This document shows, piece after piece, positions 1-5,896 of a DNA stretch of 9,777 bases. Position 1 is the stretch's first letter, and the number at the start of each line of letters is the position of its first letter. The stretch is taken from NCBI GenBank assembly GCA_012841485.1, contig DUUU01000532.1, positions 1 to 9,777 of the forward strand. Reading direction: 5' to 3'. The notes under the pieces were generated by a model. That model made no database searches. It saw nothing but the letters and a program-made list of their open reading frames with translations, and was not told where the DNA came from. The stretch comes from Armatimonadota bacterium. GTDB taxonomy: Bacteria > Armatimonadota > JAAZEB01. The translations under genes were made by a program, and so were the position numbers.

Positions 1-1100
1 AGCACGCGCGGATCCGTATTGCACAGCTCGACCACGACGTTGTCCGGGAACTTATCGAACGCGCGCGAGGGCATGGTGGTCGGCCCATAAGAGAGGAGAT
101 GCACCTTCTTATTGGGATGCGACCGGCGGCACTGCTCGGCAATATCGCGATGCAGCTTCAGGACGCGCTCGCACGGGTTCTCGGCCAGCGTCTTGAAGAG
201 AAACGCATCGCCACGCCCCCACTCGCGATAGTTGTCCATCGCCTCGCAGTTCGGGCACTCGCACCGGCGGTAGCCATCCGATTGCGCCAGCTGCGCCCAG
301 TCATAGCCCTCATCGAACTTGCCGCGCAGGCCCTCTAGGAGGAGGCGCTTCACGTCGGGGTTCGTGGTGCAGAGGTGGTTCATGCGACTGTTACTGCGCT
401 GTCCGTTGATGAGAGCGAAGTACTCCGGGTGCTCCTCGTAGTAGCGCTCCAGCGGGACGAAAACAGGCCAGGTGTGCCCGCCGGCCGTGTAGAGGCGGAG
501 CGCCTCGCGGAAGTTGTTGGCGTAGGAGGCAGGAGTCCTCACACCGTAGATCAGCCGCCCATTGGCGTAGCCAAACGCCGGCACAATCACCCGGTTCAGG
601 TCATCAGGAACCGAGATGTCGCGCCGTTGCGGCACCACCTCCCCGAGCGGGGTGGGCGCCAGCCAGCGCACGCCGCAAAACTCTTCCAGAAACGCGGTGG
701 CCGCGCGGCAGGTGCCTTTGGGCGCCTTGTAATCCGCCTTGCCCACGCCATCCTCATCGCGGCCCACGAGAAAGAGGGTATCGCCCTTCACCACGAGGCG
801 GCAGCCGTCCCAGGCAAGATCATCGGCGCGAACGCGCGCCTGGCGCGCTGCCTTCGTGGCGCCCAGAGCGAGCCGCGGACCCTGGCCCGTATCTTGCCCC
901 TCCGGCACCACCGCGAGCTCCGCACCCGTCGCCTTCTTCACGTAGTCACGAATCCAGCCCGCGGCCTGGGTTGTGTAGCTGTCGGCCTCATCCGGCACCA
1001 CGATCCGCGCGACCGGCTTCCCGTCCCGGACCACGTCGAGGCCCCACGCGGCGGAGCCCCAGAACAGGCACAGCAGCAACGCACCGACAACTCGTCTCAT
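1..1100 (-). CDS. Secreted DUF4838 domain protein (glycan-related), C-terminus off the left edge
   Basis: An open frame without stops runs from an ATG at 1100 to the left edge, giving 366 residues of what is normally a longer protein. GGAGGGAGCG lies directly upstream of the ATG. Residues 1-20 form a signal peptide (MRR, then a hydrophobic stretch ending AAWG), so the product should be exported. Residues about 25-160 resemble the alpha-glucuronidase N-terminal-like domain that often precedes DUF4838 (LVVKGDTLFLVGRD, then FLEEFCGVRWLAPTPLGEVVP). Residues about 190-366 carry DUF4838 hallmarks: GGHTWPVFVP, HPEYFALINGQR, LCTTNP and a cysteine cluster at 280-285 (CECPNC). The family is linked to polysaccharide use in Planctomycetes, Verrucomicrobia and related groups; a specific reaction is not established here. 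The gene lies downstream of the thioesterase on the same strand with a 128-bp gap, and belongs to the host side. Confidence 0.85.
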   Translation of the reverse strand, partial: MRRVVGALLLCLFWGSAAWGLDVVRDGKPVARIVVPDEADSYTTQAAGWIRDYVKKATGAELAVVPEGQDTGQGPRLALGATKAARQARVRADDLAWDGCRLVVKGDTLFLVGRDEDGVGKADYKAPKGTCRAATAFLEEFCGVRWLAPTPLGEVVPQRRDISVPDDLNRVIVPAFGYANGRLIYGVRTPASYANNFREALRLYTAGGHTWPVFVPLERYYEEHPEYFALINGQRSNSRMNHLCTTNPDVKRLLLEGLRGKFDEGYDWAQLAQSDGYRRCECPNCEAMDNYREWGRGDAFLFKTLAENPCERVLKLHRDIAEQCRRSHPNKKVHLLSYGPTTMPSRAFDKFPDNVVVELCNTDPRV

Positions 1101-1184
1101 CGCTCCCTCCTTCGGACGGCCCACCTATCTACCGCCTGTTGGGAACCCGCTTCGACACCATGCCGGCCAATGCCTTCCTCGCGC

Positions 1185-1196
1185 ACGGCGCGCCGT
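1185..1196. other. 12-bp perfect palindrome between DUF4838 and thioesterase genes
   Basis: ACGGCGCGCCGT is self-complementary over all 12 bases. It lies 33 bp after the thioesterase stop and 85 bp before the DUF4838 start. It could be a protein-binding site or part of a weak 3' hairpin, but in such GC-rich DNA it may be chance. I see no convincing promoter in the 1101-1228 gap, so DUF4838 may be co-transcribed with the thioesterase. Confidence 0.3.
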
Positions 1197-1228
1197 TCCC
1201 ACACGAAAAGGGGTGCGCGGCAACGGCA

Positions 1229-1684
1229 TCAGAGAGACTGCGCCGGAGCCACGCCGGCCAGACTCTGGGGGGCCTCATCCTCTGGAACCACCTCGAAGAG
1301 ACGCGTCACCTCCGGCGGAATCGACCGCGGGCGCCCGGTCGCGGCATCGACGAAGACCCAATCCGTCTCGCCTTCGGCAAGGAGGACGCCATCGGTAACC
1401 CGAAAGATGCGATAGCGGCGCAGCGAGCGCACCTTGTGAAAGTCGGCCACCCAGGTGAGGACTGCCAGGTGCTCGCCGGCAAAAGCGGGTCGCAAGTACT
1501 CCACCCGGATCGAGCGCACGTACCACGTGCCGCCGAGAGACTGAGCGGCCGCCGTGCCTCCTCGATGCGCCGCATGGGCGCGCGCCGCTTCCTCCATCCA
1601 GCGGATATACTCCACGTTGTTGACGTGCGCATTCTCATCCACTGCCTTGTCAGGCACTGTCAGGTCCAACCGGTACACTCGCAC
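1229..1684 (-). CDS. 4HBT-type hotdog acyl-CoA/acyl-ACP thioesterase
   Basis: The product is 151 residues, the usual size for a single hotdog domain of the YbgC/4-hydroxybenzoyl-CoA thioesterase group. These cytosolic enzymes hydrolyse the thioester bond of acyl-CoA or acyl-ACP. The signature motif is at residues 16-31: VDENAHVNNVEYIRWMEE, with HVNN and the following Tyr on the conserved hotdog helix. The strands after it (TWYVRSIRVEYLRP, GETDWVFVD, GRPRSIP) also fit, and the last motif is typical of acyl-ACP thioesterase-like members. Start choice: a GTG at 1690 sits only 1 base from AGAGAGGAG, whereas the GTG at 1684 is spaced 7 bases, so 1684 is preferred; the alternative adds two residues. 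Substrate cannot be told from sequence. It has its own promoter and appears to be a host gene next to the phage cluster. Confidence 0.87.
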   Translation of the reverse strand: MRVYRLDLTVPDKAVDENAHVNNVEYIRWMEEAARAHAAHRGGTAAAQSLGGTWYVRSIRVEYLRPAFAGEHLAVLTWVADFHKVRSLRRYRIFRVTDGVLLAEGETDWVFVDAATGRPRSIPPEVTRLFEVVPEDEAPQSLAGVAPAQSL

Positions 1685-1749
1685 GGCCACGCTCCTCTCT
1701 CGCGCTGGATAGATGCCATCGCGTTCACTCGCTTGCTGGCTCTGGCGCC

Positions 1750-1778
1750 ATTATACCGTACGCCAGGCAATGCCTCAA
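1750..1778 (-). promoter_or_regulatory. Sigma70-type promoter of the thioesterase gene
   Basis: On the minus strand TTGAGG (1778-1773) is followed by a 17-bp spacer and a perfect TATAAT (1755-1750). Transcription would start near 1743 and give a leader of roughly 60 bases. The -10 is flanked by inverted arms CTGGCG (1742-1747) and CGCCAG (1761-1766), which could be a repressor site. Confidence 0.8.
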
Positions 1779-1791
1779 CCGCCGCGCGGCC

Positions 1792-1821
1792 CAGCCCCAG
1801 GGCGCGAAAACCCCGGGGCTG
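1792..1821 (-). terminator. Hairpin between phage cluster and thioesterase promoter
   Basis: CAGCCCC (1792-1798) pairs perfectly with GGGGCTG (1815-1821). An inner GGG/CCC pair can extend the stem past one bulged A. It lies after the last phage gene and before the host promoter, a natural place to end the phage transcript. There is no T-run after it, so it is not a classical intrinsic terminator; it may instead be a dispersed intergenic palindrome. Confidence 0.4.
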
Positions 1822-1841
1822 AACCCGCGCGAGGTCTCCAT

Positions 1842-1855
1842 CCCCCGAAAGGGGG
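1842..1855 (-). terminator. Short GC hairpin 11 bp after the last phage gene
   Basis: CCCCC (1842-1846) and GGGGG (1851-1855) enclose GAAA on the plus strand (TTTC on the minus strand). It begins 11 bp downstream of the stop codon of the LL-H-like holin. With the hairpin at 1792-1821 it makes a two-hairpin boundary. No U-tract is present. Confidence 0.35.
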
Positions 1856-1866
1856 CATCCCGCCGC

Positions 1867-2157
1867 TCAGGCAGGCTTCTGTTCGGGCACCAGTCCGCGA
1901 GCGCGCGTCTTCCGGCGGCGGCACACCTCGCGCACGGCGGCACGCACCAGCGGGGCCGGCACCGAGGGCCAGAACTCCTCGAAGTAGCGCACGGCTTCAC
2001 GCTCGAGCGCCTCATCGCTCGCGCCCCAATAGTACTTCTCGGCAAACGCCACGGCTTCCGCGGCGTGCAGCGCGATGGCGGCCCGGTTACGCCGGACCAA
2101 CGCCCACAGCGCCGTCGCGGCCGCCACCAGCCAACCCACCAGACTCTGCCATTCCAT
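1867..2157 (-). CDS. LL-H-type phage holin candidate
   Basis: The product is 96 residues. An N-terminal membrane segment spans about residues 4-21 (LVGWLVAAATALWALVRR), followed by a long soluble helical tail with HAAEAVAFAEKYY, a pattern seen in LL-H family holins in which one transmembrane helix is followed by an 'AAEQAVAWAEQ'-like helix. Holins oligomerise in the inner membrane and time cell lysis. The basic C-terminus (CRRRKTRARG) is likely cytoplasmic. GGAAAGGAG lies 6 bases before the ATG. It is the last gene of the phage run, 18 bp after the other small membrane protein, which supports a lysis role. No endolysin is seen beside it. Assignment rests on topology, motif and position. Confidence 0.6.
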   Translation of the reverse strand: MEWQSLVGWLVAAATALWALVRRNRAAIALHAAEAVAFAEKYYWGASDEALEREAVRYFEEFWPSVPAPLVRAAVREVCRRRKTRARGLVPEQKPA

Positions 2158-2175
2158 GCGACACTCCTTTCCAGG

Positions 2176-2349
2176 TCACTTCGCCGCGCCGTTCAGGCGC
2201 AGGAGCAACCCTCTCACCTCGCGGATGACGTGGGACAACTCCTGAAGAGCGCGCGTGTTCTCGGCAAGCGTCGTGCGAAAAAGAGCGTAGAGCATCACGA
2301 ACGCCCCTGCCGGGAACCCGGTCTCCTTGATGAAGGTGATCGCGTCCAT
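2176..2349 (-). CDS. Small BhlA/YvrJ-like holin candidate
   Basis: The product is 57 residues: a short N-terminus, one membrane segment at about 10-27 containing GFPAGAFVMLYALFR, then a helical, probably coiled-coil tail (ENTRALQELSHVIREVRGLL). This layout matches BhlA/UviB and YvrJ-type small holin-like proteins, where a GFP-hydrophobic segment is followed by an 'L.ELt..I.eL' helix. The ATG at 2349 is preceded by GAGGAGAGGG. A GTG at 2361 in the same frame overlaps the upstream stop (GTGA) and would add four residues; the ATG is preferred. Being next to a second holin-like gene suggests a holin/antiholin or two-component pore pair, which is inferred. Confidence 0.6.
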   Translation of the reverse strand: MDAITFIKETGFPAGAFVMLYALFRTTLAENTRALQELSHVIREVRGLLLRLNGAAK

Positions 2350-2357
2350 CCCTCTCC

Positions 2358-2705
2358 TCACCTCTTCCTCACCTTGGTCTCGTAGGCGATCACGCGGTCG
2401 GCCAGCCGGCGCACGAAGGGAGCATCCAGCACTTCGTAGGTCTCGCCGAAGCGGTCGATCAGATCGCCAGGCACAACCGGCACACTGGTAATGAGCTGCA
2501 GGTCGTTTTTCATGTAGAGCCCGGACGAGATAAGCCCGGGCGGCACCGGCGTAAAGCGCGCGCGGATCACCGTCTCGGTATAAGCAGGCTCCGGGGGGTC
2601 GCCCCCATAGCCCTCATCGTGGCGCAACGTCACCGGCTCGCCCACCGCATCGCGCATGGCCGTAACCGTAGCCACAGCTTCATCCAGGTCGGCTTGCTCC
2701 AGCAT
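2358..2705 (-). CDS. Possible head-closure (neck) protein
   Basis: The product is 115 residues, mostly beta with an N-terminal helix (LEQADLDEAVATVTAMRDAV). PVTLRHDE, YTETVIRARFTPVP, the strand ITSVPVVPGDLIDRFGETYEVLD and the final VIAYETKVRKR resemble SPP1 gp16/HK97 head-closure-type proteins that plug the capsid exit under the connector. It follows the connector gene and precedes the holins. GGAGGGAGGGGCT before the ATG is a strong ribosome site. The 185-bp gap upstream is filled mainly by the inverted-repeat element at 2724-2894. It shows no tail-tube or tape-measure features. The structural class is a guess from size, strand pattern and gene order. Confidence 0.45.
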   Translation of the reverse strand: MLEQADLDEAVATVTAMRDAVGEPVTLRHDEGYGGDPPEPAYTETVIRARFTPVPPGLISSGLYMKNDLQLITSVPVVPGDLIDRFGETYEVLDAPFVRRLADRVIAYETKVRKR

Positions 2706-2723
2706 AGCCCCTCCCTCCGGCGC

Positions 2724-2894
2724 CTAGCCCGAAGTATTCACCAGAATAGTTCAAAAGAAGATTCTTGCCTGGTAGCACGTCGTTGCCGCCACAAGCGTTC
2801 GGTGGCAGAGTGTTTTCAGGGCAGTGCCCACGAACTCGCGCCACGCTTGGCAGAGAGACTTCTTTTCATTATTCTGATGAATAATGCGGGCTAG
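2724..2894. mobile_element. MITE-like element, 171 bp, with ~36-bp imperfect terminal inverted repeats
   Basis: The left arm (2724-2760) begins CTAGCCCG and ends AAAAGAAG. The right arm (2859-2894), read on the other strand, begins and ends with the same eight bases. Between them TATTCA and CAGAATA are also shared, so about 31 of 37 positions match. The interior codes for nothing and holds a smaller stem, TGCCGCC (2784-2790) with GGTGGCA (2801-2807) and a 10-base loop. The element is visibly richer in A+T than its surroundings and fills the largest gap on the left side of the operon. CTAG ends would suit TA- or YTAR-targeting transposases (IS630 or IS5 type). GGCGC occurs just outside both ends (2719-2723 and 2896-2900), but this is weak as a target duplication. 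The right arm supplies the stop codon of the connector gene. A structured RNA or bidirectional terminator is the alternative. Confidence 0.6.
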
Positions 2895-3451
2895 TGGCGC
2901 GCGAGTTTCCGGCGCAGCTCGGCGTGAAGCGCCTGCGCCAGCGCCCGGTAGTGCGCGCTCACCTCGCTCTTGTCAAACTTCTCGTCGCCCACCCAGAAGA
3001 CGAAGGTACGCGCGGTTTCCGTCGCCAGCACCTCGCAGCAGCGCGCGTGCGCGGCGAGAAGCACCAGCTCCGTCTCCTCGGGCGGCACCTCCTCTGGGGC
3101 CCACGCGCCCGCGCAGGTCACCCGGACCGGCAACCCATCCGCCGCCGGAGCCGGGAAGAGCCACAGCGTTCCCCCATCTTCCATCCAGCCGCGCTGCCAG
3201 CATCCACCCTCCGGGGCGCCGGCGGGCGCCGGCAGCACCACGCCGGCCACCCATAGAGCACCCTCCGGCAGGGGGTAGCATTGCCGCCCGGCCTCCGTGA
3301 CGATCTCCGTGGTGAAGAGGCGGGGCCGGCGACGGCTATACTCCTGCACCCCGGCCTCAATGTGCGCATCCTTCTCCTCGGCAGTGAAAAGCTCGTTCCC
3401 GCTGTCCTTCAGCCGCGTGTTCAGAGCCGCCACCCATTCCGCTCGTGTCAT
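2891..3451 (-). CDS. Phage head-tail connector/adaptor-like protein
   Basis: The product is 186 residues. An N-terminal helical part (MTRAEWVAALNTRLKD, then AHIEAGVQEYSRRRPR) is followed by a beta-rich middle (CYPLPEGALWVAGVVLP, DGGTLWLFPAPA) and C-terminal helices (ELVLLAAHARCCEVLA, VSAHYRALAQALHAEL). This helix-beta-helix order, with a 'GVQEYSR.RP' helix, is typical of the adaptor that docks under the portal ring. AAGGAGGAG lies 5 bases before the ATG at 3451; an earlier in-frame start at 3484 lacks support. The stop codon (TAG, 2893-2891) and the last base of the final His codon lie inside the arm of the inverted-repeat element, so the native C-terminus may have been changed by its insertion. 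Confidence 0.6.
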   Translation of the reverse strand: MTRAEWVAALNTRLKDSGNELFTAEEKDAHIEAGVQEYSRRRPRLFTTEIVTEAGRQCYPLPEGALWVAGVVLPAPAGAPEGGCWQRGWMEDGGTLWLFPAPAADGLPVRVTCAGAWAPEEVPPEETELVLLAAHARCCEVLATETARTFVFWVGDEKFDKSEVSAHYRALAQALHAELRRKLARH

Positions 3452-3499
3452 CGCGCTCCTCCTTCCGCCGGAGTGCAGCCACACCTGGCAGCCGCCTCT

Positions 3500-3703
3500 T
3501 CATGCTGGCGGCCCGCCGAAAGGCGCTGGCGGCCGGCTTGGCTCCTGGTATTCCGGGTCTTCGCTCCACTCCCCATCCCGGTAAAGGAGACTATCTAACC
3601 GCCGCCCCAGATATTGCGCAGGCAGCAGCACCACGCACTCCGGCGACCCGGTGTTCACCTCGGCGATCTTGCCGTTGACGATGCGTACCCGGTGCGCGCT
3701 CAT
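3500..3703 (-). CDS. Small hypothetical phage protein
   Basis: The product is 67 residues and is not recognised. The first two thirds look like a small beta domain (HRVRIVNGKIAEVNTGSPECVV, LLPAQYLGRRLDSLLYRDG) and the end is proline-rich and acidic (WSEDPEYQEPSRPPAPFGG). Its ATG overlaps the stop of the fibre gene as ATGA, and GGAGGAGGG precedes it, so translation is probably coupled to the fibre gene. Position suggests a fibre-associated or minor head protein, but no motif proves this. Confidence 0.55.
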   Translation of the reverse strand: MSAHRVRIVNGKIAEVNTGSPECVVLLPAQYLGRRLDSLLYRDGEWSEDPEYQEPSRPPAPFGGPPA

Positions 3704-5424
3704 AGCCCTCCTCCAAAGCCCAGCTGCAAGCGGGCCACCGTGGTAGCGAACGATGGCACCAGATAGCCATAGCCACCATTCACGTAGCCGCCGCAGTAGC
3801 CGCGCATCTGGGGATGCACGGCGGTCAGGTCGCAGATCGACACCGTGCTGAAATCCTCCAGATCCACTCGCGCCAGCTTGGCTACCGCGCCGGCGTTCGG
3901 CACGAAGTAGCCGTAGCGGCCATCCGTGAAGCCGCCATAGAACCCCTTGAGATCCGGGTCCACCGCTTCCAGGTCGAGCGTCGTGATGCTGGAGAAGTCA
4001 GCGAGATCCACGCGGGCCACCTTGCCGGACTTCTGCCCATTATCATAGGGCACCAGGTAGGCGTAGCGACCATCCGTGAAGCCGCCGATGAACCCCTTCA
4101 GCTCGGAGTCGAACGCGGCCAGGTTGAGCACCGCCACGCTCGCGAAGTCGGTGAGATCCACTCGGACGACCTTGCCGGAGCGCGCGCCGTGATCCCAGGG
4201 CACCAGATAGCCGTAGCGGCCATCCGTGAAGCCACCCACGAAGCCGGTCAGGTCGCCGTCCAGCGCCGTCAGATCGAGCGCGTCCATCTCATCGAGGTTC
4301 GCCAGTTTCACGCGCGCGAAGCAGCCCGTGAAGGTGGGCACGAAGTAGGCATGCACCCCATCGGTGAATCCGCCTCCGAAGCCCTTCGGGCTTCCCGGCA
4401 GCGTATCCAGGGGGATGACCTCAACGCTGGCGAAGTCCGCCAGGTCAATGCGCGCCGCCCGGCCATGGAGCCCATCGGACCCACTCTGGGGCACCAAGTA
4501 GCCATAGCGACCATCCGTGAAGCCGCCCAGGAAGCCCACCAGGCCAGATTCCCAGGAGTTGCCGGCAACCGAGGCGATCCCCACGGACCCCCCCGCGTTC
4601 AGGCTCTCCGCCACGAAGCTCCCGGTTTGGTCGCGCAGGTAGAGATCCCCGGCCGCATCTCCCGTAGCCCAGGCGCCGCTCGTCACCGCGACGCCCGCCA
4701 CGGTTGCCGTCGCGCCACTGATCGCTCCGGTGACGGTATCGCCCCGCCGGATGCCGCCCTCCTTGCCTGCCACAAACGTCAGCCTGCGCACCGCAGTCGT
4801 CAGATCCAGGCTCGTCACGCTGGCGAAGTCGCGCAGATCCAGGCGCGCCACTTTCCCCGAGCGCGACTCGCCCATTCCAAATGGCACCAGGTAGCCATAG
4901 ACGCCGTCGGTGAAGCCCCCATAGAAGTCGCGGAGGTCCGGATCACTCGCGGCCACGTCGCACCCCATCGGCCGGCCCAGGGCGGAGAACACGCTCCGGC
5001 CTATTCCCAGCTTCGCGCGCGCCCCGGCCACCGTGCTCCCTCCCGTGCCGCCTTGCGCCACATCGAGCGGCGTGATGAGCCCGGAGAGCGAGGTGATATC
5101 GGCGTTGTCGCCCGCCGCGGCGCTCCCCCGCCATGCCAAGCCATCATGCCACCGGAGGCGCTTTTCGGCGCTATCATAGTAGGCGTAACCCTCTGCGGCG
5201 GCCTCCGGCTCGCTCTGGGGCACGAGGCGCACGGGTCCGGCGATGCCCCCTTCGGCCGTTACCCGCACCAGCGTCTCCTCGCCGCGTCGGATTACCAACT
5301 GGTCGCCGCTGCCTTCCTGGCGCACTTCCAATCCGGGATCGCCGTCACGCGCGGCAACCCGGCGAACCCAGCCGGCCACCACGCCCCGCACGGCCATGAA
5401 GGCCTCACCGGCAAGTCGGATCAT
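3700..5424 (-). CDS. Phage fibre-like protein with seven FTDG repeats (possible beta-propeller)
   Basis: The product is 574 residues. Residues 78-99 hold an AYYDSAEKRLRWHDGLAW stretch like those in phage fibres and head spikes. Residues 110-140 contain ITPLDVAQGGTGGSTVAGAR, the tail-fibre 'PLsvaQGGTGatt' motif. From about residue 161 to the end there are seven repeats of about 46-50 residues, each with a GGFTDGRYGYLVP-type core (169, 300, 351, 397, 447, 497 and a degenerate GGYVNG at 545) followed by GKVARVDLADFASV and a strand LDL. Seven such repeats suggest a seven-bladed propeller. Residues about 211-290 interrupt the repeats with a separate domain (RRGDTVTGAISGATATV), also common in phage structural proteins. 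GAGGAGG before the ATG at 5424 fixes the start; a longer frame upstream lacks a ribosome site. It likely decorates the virion or binds a surface ligand. Confidence 0.78.
   Translation of the reverse strand: MIRLAGEAFMAVRGVVAGWVRRVAARDGDPGLEVRQEGSGDQLVIRRGEETLVRVTAEGGIAGPVRLVPQSEPEAAAEGYAYYDSAEKRLRWHDGLAWRGSAAAGDNADITSLSGLITPLDVAQGGTGGSTVAGARAKLGIGRSVFSALGRPMGCDVAASDPDLRDFYGGFTDGVYGYLVPFGMGESRSGKVARLDLRDFASVTSLDLTTAVRRLTFVAGKEGGIRRGDTVTGAISGATATVAGVAVTSGAWATGDAAGDLYLRDQTGSFVAESLNAGGSVGIASVAGNSWESGLVGFLGGFTDGRYGYLVPQSGSDGLHGRAARIDLADFASVEVIPLDTLPGSPKGFGGGFTDGVHAYFVPTFTGCFARVKLANLDEMDALDLTALDGDLTGFVGGFTDGRYGYLVPWDHGARSGKVVRVDLTDFASVAVLNLAAFDSELKGFIGGFTDGRYAYLVPYDNGQKSGKVARVDLADFSSITTLDLEAVDPDLKGFYGGFTDGRYGYFVPNAGAVAKLARVDLEDFSTVSICDLTAVHPQMRGYCGGYVNGGYGYLVPSFATTVARLQLGFGGGL
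3703..4944 (-). repeat. Seven imperfect ~150-bp coding repeats (FTDG repeats)
   Basis: The plus strand shows CCATCCGTGAAGCC (or close variants) near 3920, 4070, 4220 and 4512, with divergent copies near 4365 and 4910. The three closest copies are spaced 150 bp, matching 50 codons. The copies are similar in DNA as well as protein, pointing to duplication within the gene and a chance of copy-number change by recombination. Confidence 0.8.
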
Positions 5425-5454
5425 CTCAACCTCCTCTCGGCCCATCCGCGAGAG

Positions 5455-5486
5455 TCCCAGGAGCCTCCCTTCAGAGGCCCCTGGGA
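5455..5486 (-). other. Strong hairpin between the 127-aa protein gene and the fibre gene
   Basis: TCCCAGG (5455-5461) pairs with CCTGGGA (5480-5486) and GCCTC (5463-5467) with GAGGC (5474-5478), around a CCTTCA loop with one A/C mismatch. It lies in a 74-bp gap, 31 bp before the fibre start and clear of the ribosome site. No T-run follows. It could stabilise or process the mRNA to set different levels of upstream and fibre proteins. Confidence 0.5.
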
Positions 5487-5498
5487 TCGCCTGCCTCT

Positions 5499-5882
5499 TC
5501 ACCACGGCGTCGCGTACACATCGAGGGTCAGAACCGCCGCCTGGGCAGAGACTACCTTCAGGAAGACGGCGGAAGCGCCGCGAGTCTGCGCATCGAGCGA
5601 GGGCTTCGGGTTGGCCAACAGCTCCGCCTCCGTCATCTCGCGCTCGTCGCCATGGAAGAAGCACCCGGCCAGCGGATTCCAGAAGAGCACCTGCACCCGC
5701 AGCGCCGTCAGCGCCACCGAGCCGGTGGTATCCAGGTCAAACCGCACCCGCTCGTAACCGGCGCTGGAGACAGCCCCCTCGGGAGAGACCGGGTCGCCGG
5801 CATCCGCGGCGGTCACTCCCGCGCGATGAAGCACCGGAACGCCCGGCTCATAGTAGGGCTGTTGCGTTCTGTCTGGTCTCAT
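5499..5882 (-). CDS. Hypothetical beta-rich phage protein, possible capsid decoration
   Basis: The product is 127 residues and is not recognised. The sequence is strand-rich (YERVRFDLDTTGSVALTALRVQVLFWNP, ASAVFLKVVSAQAAVLTLDVYATPW) with a charged middle (FFHGDEREMTEAELLANPKP). It lies directly after the major capsid gene, the usual place for a head decoration or cement protein, which is the best guess. AGAGGAG lies 8 bases before the ATG at 5882. A GTG at 5900 in the same frame overlaps the capsid stop (GTGA) but places the ribosome site inside the coding part, so the ATG is preferred. Confidence 0.65.
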   Translation of the reverse strand: MRPDRTQQPYYEPGVPVLHRAGVTAADAGDPVSPEGAVSSAGYERVRFDLDTTGSVALTALRVQVLFWNPLAGCFFHGDEREMTEAELLANPKPSLDAQTRGASAVFLKVVSAQAAVLTLDVYATPW

Positions 5883-5896
5883 GCGCCCCGCTCCTC

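Noticed and set aside
1101..1228. Promoter for the DUF4838 gene
   Set aside because: The only -10-like string (TAGATA on the minus strand near 1125) lacks a -35 at proper spacing.
375..1822. Overlapping plus-strand frames across the host genes
   Set aside because: They oppose the DUF4838 and thioesterase genes, which are recognised by family motifs, and they have no family features of their own.
2719..2900. GGCGC on both sides of the inverted-repeat element as a target duplication
   Set aside because: The right copy is one base away from the arm and GGCGC is common in this GC-rich DNA; CTAG or TA as target is equally likely, so the duplication is not claimed.
5425..5664. N-terminal extension of the fibre gene
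   Set aside because: It overlaps the 127-aa protein gene in another frame and lacks a ribosome site; the ATG at 5424 has a strong one.
3814..5757. Plus-strand open frame of 647 codons with repeats
   Set aside because: It is the antisense shadow of the repetitive fibre gene; its apparent repeats arise from the FTDG repeats on the other strand.
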